A stretch of 6,184 bases of DNA, from NCBI GenBank assembly GCA_030838885.1, contig JAUZEU010000110.1:1-6184 (forward strand), written 5' to 3'. The position numbers were made by a program, and so were the translations under genes. Source of the stretch: Bryobacterales bacterium (GTDB lineage: Bacteria > Acidobacteriota > Terriglobia > Bryobacterales > Bryobacteraceae). The notes beneath the pieces were generated by a model, which saw only the letters and a list, made by a program, of their open reading frames with translations, was not told where the DNA came from and searched no databases. Below are positions 1 to 5,139 of this stretch, in pieces. Position 1 is the first letter of the stretch, and every line of letters starts with the position of its first letter.

Positions 1-479
1 CCAATGGTATCCTGACTGTCACAGCGAAGTATACAGACACGGGCAAGGAGCAGAAAATCACCATCAGCGGTTCGACGCAGCTCTCCAAAGAAGAAATCGA
101 CCGGATGATCAAGGATGCCGAAGCGCATTCTGAGGAGGACAAACGCCGTCGCGAAGAGATAGAAATCGCGAACCATGCCGATTCGCTGGCGTACCAGGTA
201 GAGCGGCAGTTGCGCGAACTCGGAGACCGCGCGCCAGTGAACGAGAAGGCACGTGCCGAGCAGTTGATCTCTGAAACGCGCTCTCTGATCAGGAACAACC
301 CGTCCGATACAGCACGTCTGCGCCAGCTTGCCAGCGATTTGCAGCAGATCGCCTATGGCTTAACATCAGCTGCGTCCGGACAGGGCCCTTCCGCCGCGCC
401 CCAGGATGATGCGGGCGCCCGAAGCAAGCCACCCGGATCCGAAGATGTCGTCGACGCAGAGTTCAGGCGGGCTGGATAA
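1..479 (+). CDS. dnaK: Chaperone DnaK (Hsp70), C-terminal part only
   Basis: This is the 3' end of an Hsp70 gene, cut by the left edge; the reading frame is open from base 3 and the stop is TAA at 477-479. About 158 residues are visible. They begin in the last strands of the substrate-binding β-domain (NGILTVTAKYTDTGKEQKIT), continue into the α-helical lid (LSKEEIDRMIKDAEAHSEED, then a long charged helical stretch), and end in a flexible tail rich in G, P and A that closes with the typical DnaK terminus VVDAEF. DnaK binds exposed hydrophobic segments of unfolded cytoplasmic proteins in an ATP-driven cycle, helped by DnaJ and GrpE, both encoded just downstream. The ATPase domain and promoter are outside the window. 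The family assignment is secure from the lid and tail; whether this is the only dnaK copy in the genome cannot be told. Confidence 0.96.
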   Translation, partial: NGILTVTAKYTDTGKEQKITISGSTQLSKEEIDRMIKDAEAHSEEDKRRREEIEIANHADSLAYQVERQLRELGDRAPVNEKARAEQLISETRSLIRNNPSDTARLRQLASDLQQIAYGLTSAASGQGPSAAPQDDAGARSKPPGSEDVVDAEFRRAG

Positions 480-481
480 GT

Positions 482-1015
482 GTGAAGCCGAGTGTAAATT
501 CGACCGGAAAGGCGGGAACAAGCACCATGGAACCAGTGGAAAGCATGAACACGATAACGCCAGAAGAGCCGGGTGATGAGCGCGACCGGCTCAAGGCCGA
601 TCTGGGTCGCGAGCACGATCTGTATCTCCGGGCGCTTGCCGATTTCGACAATTACCGGCGGCGGGTACAGCGTGACCGCGCTACGAGCGCCGCAAGCGCC
701 AGGCGGGACATCATTCTTCCGCTGCTCGAAGTGCTCGACGGCTTTGATCGTGCGCTTCCGTATCTATCAACCGCGCCTGAGCCGGTTGCCGAGGGTGTGC
801 AGGCGATTCAGCGCAGACTGCTCGATCTGCTTGGCGCACAGGAGGTAACATCCTTCAAAGCCGTTGGCGAGCCGTTCGACCCTGCCGCACATGAAGCGAT
901 TGACGCGGTGGACAGTACTGACTACGACTCCGGCATCGTAACGGACGAGGTGCAACGCGGGTACCGGATGGGCGGTGAACTGCTGCGGCCTGCAAGGGTG
1001 CGCGTCGCGCGTTAA
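482..1015 (+). CDS. grpE: Nucleotide exchange factor GrpE
   Basis: GrpE releases ADP from DnaK and so resets the chaperone cycle; it acts as a cytoplasmic dimer. The 177-residue product has the usual length. A variable acidic N-terminus is followed by the coiled-coil helix with the signature DFDNYRRRVQRDR (about residues 54-66) and LPLLEVLDGFDRAL (79-92). The C-terminal β-domain carries FDPAAHEAI (132-140) and ends in EVQRGYRMGGELLRPARVRV. The start used is a GTG two bases after the dnaK stop, with GGCGGG at about 468-473. An ATG at 527 (residue 16) with another GGCGGG at 511-516 is an equally plausible start, because the first 30 residues are not conserved. Its place between dnaK and dnaJ implies cotranscription and probably translational coupling with dnaK. 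Confidence 0.95.
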   Translation: MKPSVNSTGKAGTSTMEPVESMNTITPEEPGDERDRLKADLGREHDLYLRALADFDNYRRRVQRDRATSAASARRDIILPLLEVLDGFDRALPYLSTAPEPVAEGVQAIQRRLLDLLGAQEVTSFKAVGEPFDPAAHEAIDAVDSTDYDSGIVTDEVQRGYRMGGELLRPARVRVAR

Positions 1016-1030
1016 GCGCACGGTCTGCCG

Positions 1031-2056
1031 ATGGCGGTCAGATTCAGAGACTACTACGAAGTCCTGGGTGTTCCCCGTGGGGCGACAGACGAGAATATCA
1101 GAAAAGAGTATCGTCAACTTGCGCGCAAATACCACCCGGACGTGAATCCCGGTGACAAATCCACCGAAGAGAAGTTCAAAGAACTCAACGAAGCATATCA
1201 GGTACTCTCGGATCCGGAGAAGCGCAGAAAATACGATGAGCACGGCGAGAACTGGCAAAAAGGCTCCGATTTCACGCCGCCGCCGGGCTGGGAAGACACC
1301 GGTCGTGGCGGGTTCCGCGATTTCAGCGATGTCTTCGAGCGTGGCGACGGTCAGAATGGAGGGTTCAGCGATTTCTTCGAGAGCGTCTTTGGTCGGCGAA
1401 GCAGCGGTAGGTCCGAGTTTCGAAACAAGGGTGAAAACATCGAAGCCGAAATCGGGCTCACTCTCGAGGAAGCACACCGTGGTGTCACGAGGACCATCAC
1501 TTTCCAGACCAACGAACCATGTTCCAATTGCGGCGGAAGCGGCACCAAAGATGGAAAGCCGTGCCCCACATGCCGCGGTTCAGGCGTAATTCGCCGGGCT
1601 AAATCGCTGGAAGTAACGATACCCGCAGGCGTCCGCAGCGGCTCGGTCATCCGGCTGGCCGGACAAGGCGAGCCCGGTACGAACGGAGGGGCCGCAGGCG
1701 ACCTTCTCCTGCACGTTCGCATCGAACCGCATCCTCTGTTCCGTATTACAGATGACGATGACCTGGAGCTCGACCTTCCAGTTGCGCCCTGGGAAGCAGC
1801 GCTTGGCGCGAAGGTTAAGGTACCCACGCTCGATGGGCCCGTCGAAATGACGATTCGTGTCGGCACCCAAGCCAGGCAGAGACTTCGGCTGCGCGGCCAG
1901 GGGTTGAACAAGAGAGATGGGAGGCGAACCAATCTCTACGCCATCATCACGATTGTGAATCCGCCCCGCCTGACTTCGAAAGAGAAGGAGCTGTTTGAGA
2001 AGCTGGCGACCGAGTCACGCTTCGATCCCCGGCAGTTGTTGCCATTACGTAGCTAG
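1031..2056 (+). CDS. DnaJ-family co-chaperone with half zinc finger
   Basis: This Hsp40 protein stimulates the DnaK ATPase and delivers clients to it. The 341 residues show a J-domain at 7-70 with the catalytic HPD at 35-37, then a Gly/Phe-rich linker (about 80-125, with repeated FSD/F motifs), then two CxxCxGxG motifs at 164-171 (CSNCGGSG) and 178-185 (CPTCRGSG), and then the C-terminal client-binding β-domains (about 190-315). A classical DnaJ has four such motifs forming two zinc sites, and CbpA has none; two motifs could form one zinc site. The length is also between CbpA (about 305) and DnaJ (about 375). For this reason no firm dnaJ or cbpA symbol is given. The ATG lies 15 bases after grpE; no clear Shine-Dalgarno site is seen, so translation is probably coupled to grpE. 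The stop codon lies inside an 11-base tandem repeat. Confidence 0.93.
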   Translation: MAVRFRDYYEVLGVPRGATDENIRKEYRQLARKYHPDVNPGDKSTEEKFKELNEAYQVLSDPEKRRKYDEHGENWQKGSDFTPPPGWEDTGRGGFRDFSDVFERGDGQNGGFSDFFESVFGRRSSGRSEFRNKGENIEAEIGLTLEEAHRGVTRTITFQTNEPCSNCGGSGTKDGKPCPTCRGSGVIRRAKSLEVTIPAGVRSGSVIRLAGQGEPGTNGGAAGDLLLHVRIEPHPLFRITDDDDLELDLPVAPWEAALGAKVKVPTLDGPVEMTIRVGTQARQRLRLRGQGLNKRDGRRTNLYAIITIVNPPRLTSKEKELFEKLATESRFDPRQLLPLRS

Positions 2057-2071
2057 ATCATAGCTAGATCA
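2050..2071 (+). repeat. 11-bp tandem duplication at the dnaJ stop
   Basis: TAGCTAGATCA occurs twice head to tail, at 2050-2060 and 2061-2071. The first copy contains the TAG stop codon of the DnaJ-family gene (2054-2056); the second is non-coding. This is probably a simple slippage duplication with no effect on the protein. Confidence 0.85.
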
Positions 2072-2090
2072 GGCGTAAGAAACATCCGCG

Positions 2091-2143
2091 AAAAACGACC
2101 GGTCCGGCCAGGCGATTGGGAAAGAACTGGCCAGACCGGTCGT
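2091..2143 (-). terminator. Intrinsic terminator of the hsp20-hdeD unit
   Basis: Two 17-base arms, ACGACCGGTCCGGCCAG (2095-2111) and CTGGCCAGACCGGTCGT (2127-2143), are complementary except at one position and are separated by a 15-base loop. Read on the minus strand, the odd position becomes a G-U pair, so the stem is continuous, and it is followed by five T residues (2095-2091). This is the layout of a rho-independent terminator 21 bases after the hdeD stop. On the + strand the same stem has a C-A mismatch and no T-run after it, so termination of the dnaK operon here would be weaker or need another factor. Confidence 0.82.
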
Positions 2144-2164
2144 CAGACACGCAGTAAGGACCTG

Positions 2165-2740
2165 TTAATGGGCCGCAGCTGGAATTCTTCCTCCGGATGG
2201 AAGACCTCGGTTCCACGCTCGCAAACGGAATCCCAGCACCACCAGCATCACCCCGGAGACGAACGCGTACGCGCCGAACCACACGGCGATCACGAGGGCA
2301 CCGGCAACAGGGACGGCTGCGATCAGCACACCGAAAAGAAGGGACGCAATGCCGCTTAGCGCCAGCAGCCATTCACCCGAGATATATTTGCGCAGGCGTA
2401 TCGCAGCTGCGATCTCGAAAACGCCCGTCACGATTGCCCAAGCTGCGATGAAATAGACTAGGGCCAGCACCGTAATCGCCGGCCAAAGAATTGTGAGAAC
2501 TGCGGCAGCGATCCCGAAGATACCCGCCAACAGTAGTGCTCCCCAGCGCTCGTGCGCCGCGGCAGCCCGCGCAGCGCCGGCAATGCCCAATACTCCATCG
2601 ACCAGAGCGTAAGCCGCGAACACGACCACCAACGCTGCCAGAGTGATCCCCGGCCAGGCAATTGTCAGCACGCCGACCGCAATCCCCAGAAATCCCCGAA
2701 TTACCAACGACCACCAGTTTCGGGCAAGTGCGAATGTCAT
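2165..2740 (-). CDS. HdeD-like six-helix membrane protein (DUF308)
   Basis: The 191-residue product is almost entirely hydrophobic, with six predicted membrane helices (about 11-29, 33-55, 67-87, 90-112, 124-146, 148-170) and a short basic cytoplasmic-type tail. It consists of three copies of a two-helix unit beginning at residues 15, 72 and 129, an exact 57-residue period; the first two share VLTI.WP.IT. This is the short-repeat HdeD/DUF308 family. In E. coli HdeD contributes to acid resistance at high cell density; the molecular activity of the family is not known. The start is the ATG at 2738-2740, preceded by AGGAG seven bases upstream (2752-2748). The frame is open further upstream, but that part overlaps hsp20 and lacks these features. 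It lies 52 bases after hsp20 and is very likely cotranscribed with it, which suggests a heat- or envelope-stress role. Confidence 0.92.
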   Translation of the reverse strand: MTFALARNWWSLVIRGFLGIAVGVLTIAWPGITLAALVVVFAAYALVDGVLGIAGAARAAAAHERWGALLLAGIFGIAAAVLTILWPAITVLALVYFIAAWAIVTGVFEIAAAIRLRKYISGEWLLALSGIASLLFGVLIAAVPVAGALVIAVWFGAYAFVSGVMLVVLGFRLRAWNRGLPSGGRIPAAAH

Positions 2741-2747
2741 AGAAACT

Positions 2748-2752
2748 CTCCT
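2748..2752 (-). promoter_or_regulatory. Ribosome binding site of hdeD
   Basis: AGGAG on the minus strand, seven bases before the ATG at 2740. It decides the start of the HdeD-like protein against longer in-frame extensions that would overlap hsp20. Confidence 0.85.
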
Positions 2753-2762
2753 GTCTGGCTTC

Positions 2763-2780
2763 GAATTAATTCCGGCCGGA
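2763..2780. repeat. Two overlapping 10-bp palindromes between hsp20 and hdeD
   Basis: GAATTAATTC (2763-2772) and TCCGGCCGGA (2771-2780) are both perfect palindromes and share two bases. They fill much of the 52-base gap between hsp20 and hdeD. They could be a protein-binding site, an RNA processing or attenuation structure, or chance; the sequence alone does not decide. Confidence 0.5.
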
Positions 2781-2792
2781 CCGTAGTCCCGC

Positions 2793-3437
2793 CTAAGCTG
2801 CTTTTCCGGAACCGGTTGCCGATTCGGATGACGCGCCCGGGTTCCCCGCTGGAGTGCCTGTCTTTGTCTCGGAACCCTGCTGAATCGGGATCTCGCGTCG
2901 CCTGCTCCCTTGCTCCTCAGTAGGCACCGTAATTTCCAAAACGCCGTTTTCATACCGGGCACGAGCTTCATCGGGCTTCGCGCCTTCGGGCAGGGGAATT
3001 GCGCGGTAAAACGCCCCATAGCGCCGTTCGGTCACATGAATGTCCCCTCTCGTCTCCTCATGTTCAGCCCTGGTTTCTCCCTGAATTACAATCGCGTCGT
3101 CCGTGACTTCCAGCTTGATGGCGTCAGGTGTGACGCCCGGAAGTTCTGCCCGTATCAGATAGTTGCCTTCTCGCTGGGTGACCTCAATCGCCGGAGACCA
3201 GGCCCTGTCACCCTGCTCGCGGCCGGTCGATTCGCTAAGCACACGGTCGAGTTCCTGCGTGACCCTCCGCATCAGCGAAAAGGGGTTCATTCTGGAGGCC
3301 CCAGCCGGCGTAAGGGGAAGCCCGAGCGCATACACATGCCGACGAGATGAAGCCGCCGGTTGCTGCGTTCTTCGTGTAGTGACCTGTCCTTGCGGTGGTT
3401 GATTCTGCTCGGTCCTCGTAGTCGTTTGCGTTGCCAT
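2793..3437 (-). CDS. Small heat-shock protein, Hsp20/α-crystallin family
   Basis: Small heat-shock proteins form large cytoplasmic oligomers that hold unfolding proteins without ATP and pass them to DnaK. The 214-residue product has a T/Q/R-rich N-terminal extension (1-48), the usual MNPFSLMRRVTQELDRVL helix (50-67), and an α-crystallin domain (about 80-173) with the ELPGV turn at 98-102, GDIHVTERRYGAFYRAIPLP (131-150) and the hallmark NGVLEITVP (164-172). A C-terminal I-x-I anchor (IPI, 183-185) is followed by a G/S/T-rich tail of about 29 residues. At 214 residues it is longer than the usual 140-160 because of both tails. The start ATG is preceded by AAAGGA at six bases; an internal ATG at 3290 lacks a ribosome binding site, so the longer form is preferred. 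It is the first gene of a unit with hdeD. Confidence 0.95.
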   Translation of the reverse strand: MATQTTTRTEQNQPPQGQVTTRRTQQPAASSRRHVYALGLPLTPAGASRMNPFSLMRRVTQELDRVLSESTGREQGDRAWSPAIEVTQREGNYLIRAELPGVTPDAIKLEVTDDAIVIQGETRAEHEETRGDIHVTERRYGAFYRAIPLPEGAKPDEARARYENGVLEITVPTEEQGSRRREIPIQQGSETKTGTPAGNPGASSESATGSGKAA

Positions 3438-3443
3438 GCCATA

Positions 3444-3449
3444 TCCTTT
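3444..3449 (-). promoter_or_regulatory. Ribosome binding site of hsp20
   Basis: AAAGGA on the minus strand with six bases to the ATG at 3437. It supports the long N-terminal form of the small heat-shock protein. Confidence 0.8.
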
Positions 3450-3468
3450 CGCTTAATTCCACTCGAAT

Positions 3469-3492
3469 AAGGTGAAGCATCTTCCTCACCTT
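3469..3492 (-). promoter_or_regulatory. Hairpin in the hsp20 5' leader
   Basis: On the minus strand AAGGTGA and TCACCTT are perfect complements, and a G-U and a G-C pair extend the stem to nine pairs around a six-base loop. It ends about 31 bases before the hsp20 start, within the leader expected from the σ54-like promoter. It could stabilise the mRNA, bind a regulator as DNA, or take part in temperature sensing. No T-run follows, so it is not an intrinsic terminator. It does not itself cover the ribosome binding site. Confidence 0.5.
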
Positions 3493-3530
3493 GCCTATAG
3501 GAACCCTTTCACCGTTCCCGCCAATCACCG

Positions 3531-3546
3531 TGCAGGCAATGTGCCA
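3531..3546 (-). promoter_or_regulatory. Possible σ54 (RpoN) promoter of hsp20
   Basis: The minus strand reads TGGCACATTGCCTGCA. This matches the σ54 consensus TGGCAC-N5-TTGCA with one mismatch (C for the first T of the -12 element), and the invariant GG and GC are ten bases apart as required. Transcription would start near 3520, giving a leader of about 83 bases. σ54 promoters need an activator with an AAA+ domain bound upstream; no such gene is in the window. A weaker σ70-like alternative nearby is TTGGCG (rc of 3521-3526) with TATAGG closer to the gene, at a 19-base spacing. Confidence 0.5.
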
Positions 3547-3685
3547 CCGAAATTTAAAGCCGTACCCAACTTGTTTTCAGTTAGAAAGACAGTGTTCGGC
3601 GTTCCCGTGCGTGGGCTCTTGTCGAGTGTTCGATTATGTGCGCCGATTACTTGACTCGAACGGGCCGGAAGTAACGAGCCTGAAT

Positions 3686-4960
3686 TCATCCGCCGGTCAG
3701 GTACCGATGTACGAACGTGACCGCCATCGCTCCTTCTCCGACTGCGGAAGCGCATCGTTTCACTGAGCCGTGCCGTACGTCACCCGCTGCGAACACTCCG
3801 GGCATATTCGTCTCGAGATAGTAAGGGTCGCGATCCAGCGACCATCCCGGCGGTCTCTGGTGATTGCGCAGGAGGTCGGGACCGGTCATCAGATACCCGG
3901 CCTCGTCACGCAGGATCCCCACTTCTGCCGCCCAGGTCGTCCGCGGGTCGCCACCGATGCAGACGAAGAGCCATCTCGTAGCGAAGCGCCGACAATCGCC
4001 GGTCAATCGATTCGTGATGCTGATCGCCTCCAGTGTCTCGTCGCCTTCGAGTCCTGACACCTCACTATCCGTCATCACGCGCACGTTATTGAAAGAGAGG
4101 ATACGATCCAGCAGGTACTGCGAAATGGTGTCCTTCAACGAAGGCCCGCGTAGTACCATGTTCACAGTTCTTGCAACCCGCGAGAAATGCATGGCGGCCT
4201 GCCCGGCCGAATTTCCGCCTCCTGCGATGAACACGTCCTCGTTGCCGTGACATAGCGCTGCCTCACTTGCCCCGGCACCGTAGTAGACTCCTGCGCCGAG
4301 AAATTTCTCCTCGCCGGCCAGACCAAGGCGCCGGTATTCAATCCCGGTGGCACAGATGGTTGACCTCGCAACGATCTTTGTCCCATCCGCAAGGTATCCC
4401 ACCCCTTTACCGGGCAGAAACTCGCCGCGAATTCCCTCTCGTCCCACCAGTATCTCTGCTCCGAAGCGGCACGCCTGTTCTCGCGCGCGCTCCGCCAGTT
4501 CTGCCCCGCTGATGCCCCTGGGGAACCCGAGATAGTTCTCGATTCTCGAACTGCTTCCGGCTTGGCCACCGACAGCGGAACGCTCCACAACGATGGTCGC
4601 CAGCCCTTCGGAGGCCGCATAAACCGCCGCACTCAGGCCGGCTGGTCCGGCACCATAGATAGCCACCTCATATTCAGATCGCGAGGGGTCGTGAAACCAT
4701 CCGAGCTTCTCGATAATTTGCCGGATGGTCGGACACTCCAACCGGGTCCCGTCGGGAAAGATGCATACGGGAAGGCGTGAATCGTTCAGTCCTGAGACGC
4801 CAGCCTTGGTGCGCGCCTCTTCCTCGCTGTGCAACTCGATCCATTCAAACGGGACATCGCTTCGGTGAAGGAAGTCTCGAATCATGTATCCCATTGGTCC
4901 GCCGGCTTTGCCCAGTATCCGGATGACGTCGAGGTGCTCGGCCTGTGGTGTAGGTGTCAT
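3686..4960 (-). CDS. Thioredoxin-reductase-like flavoprotein, Grx-like N-domain, no CxxC
   Basis: From the ATG at 4960 the product has 424 residues. Residues about 10-88 resemble a glutaredoxin-like fold (DVIRILG, then IRDFLHRSDVPFEWIEL, then LPVCIFPDGTRLECPT) but lack the CxxC active site. Residues 97-424 are a two-dinucleotide-domain oxidoreductase: GAGPAG (103-108) for FAD, GGQ at 131-133, ATGIEYRRLGLAGEE (204-218), GGGNSAGQAA (247-256) for NAD(P)H, and AAGDVR (391-396) for FAD. Where thioredoxin reductase has its redox CxxC, this protein reads GAGA (228-231). It can probably bind FAD and NADPH but cannot reduce thioredoxin by the standard route; its substrate is unknown. Related proteins often carry cyclic-nucleotide or receiver domains at the N-terminus. 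The start is chosen from AGGCGGAG (4971-4964), though its spacing is short. An ATG at 5002 and a GTG at 5110 are in frame; the GTG has no ribosome binding site. Confidence 0.88.
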   Translation of the reverse strand: MTPTPQAEHLDVIRILGKAGGPMGYMIRDFLHRSDVPFEWIELHSEEEARTKAGVSGLNDSRLPVCIFPDGTRLECPTIRQIIEKLGWFHDPSRSEYEVAIYGAGPAGLSAAVYAASEGLATIVVERSAVGGQAGSSSRIENYLGFPRGISGAELAERAREQACRFGAEILVGREGIRGEFLPGKGVGYLADGTKIVARSTICATGIEYRRLGLAGEEKFLGAGVYYGAGASEAALCHGNEDVFIAGGGNSAGQAAMHFSRVARTVNMVLRGPSLKDTISQYLLDRILSFNNVRVMTDSEVSGLEGDETLEAISITNRLTGDCRRFATRWLFVCIGGDPRTTWAAEVGILRDEAGYLMTGPDLLRNHQRPPGWSLDRDPYYLETNMPGVFAAGDVRHGSVKRCASAVGEGAMAVTFVHRYLTGG

Positions 4961-5139
4961 TTGCTCCGCCTGAGCAAGGCAGTCTCCTTTCTCCCTGGCC
5001 ATTTCCTGTCCAGACTGTCGCAGGCGAAGGTACGGTCGCTGGGAGCGTTCAGGAGTTGTGAGCCGGAGCGGAACCTCACCTGCGCCAACGCCAGGATGTG
5101 CGGAAAACACTAAGCCGCAGAGTCCGGGGCATCTAGTGC
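4961..5139. other. Upstream region of the flavoprotein gene, next to the IS
   Basis: The frame of the flavoprotein stays open to 5110, so part of this stretch could encode up to 50 extra residues, but those residues show no recognisable domain. AGGCGGAG at 4971-4964 is the likely ribosome binding site. I see no confident promoter. A 7-bp inverted repeat, ACTAAGC (5109-5115) and GCTTAGT (5138-5144), spans the presumed IS end. Insertion of the element may have separated the gene from its original upstream DNA. Confidence 0.45.

Larger units (their letters stand above)
3438..3685. other. Non-coding region between the flavoprotein gene and hsp20
   Basis: These 248 bases hold no convincing gene; short open frames overlap neighbouring genes and resemble nothing. 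The stretch nearest hsp20 holds the leader hairpin and the σ54-like motif. The part from about 3550 to 3685 contains AT-richer patches (for example AATTTAAAG at 3550-3558), where an activator could bind, but I see no repeated operator. No CIRCE element (TTAGCACTC with its inverted copy) is present. No obvious terminator follows the flavoprotein gene, so some readthrough into hsp20 is possible. Confidence 0.6.

Noticed and set aside
767..1477. Minus-strand open frame of 236 codons across grpE and dnaJ
   Set aside because: It is a shadow of two well-recognised genes; its product has no family-like pattern.
1351..1932. Minus-strand open frame of 193 codons inside the DnaJ-family gene
   Set aside because: Antisense shadow of a conserved gene, rich in S, R and P as expected from reverse reading of GC-rich coding DNA.
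2741..3019. In-frame N-terminal extension of the HdeD-like protein (to 284 residues)
   Set aside because: The extension overlaps the hsp20 coding region in another frame, is not hydrophobic or family-like, and a strong ribosome binding site sits before the ATG at 2740.
3438..3685. CIRCE (HrcA) operator upstream of hsp20
   Set aside because: No TTAGCACTC or its inverted partner is found on either strand.
4961..5110. Long form of the flavoprotein starting at GTG 5110
   Set aside because: No ribosome binding site precedes the GTG, the extra 50 residues show no domain, and the recognisable fold begins only after the ATG at 4960. It is kept as an alternative, not the main call.
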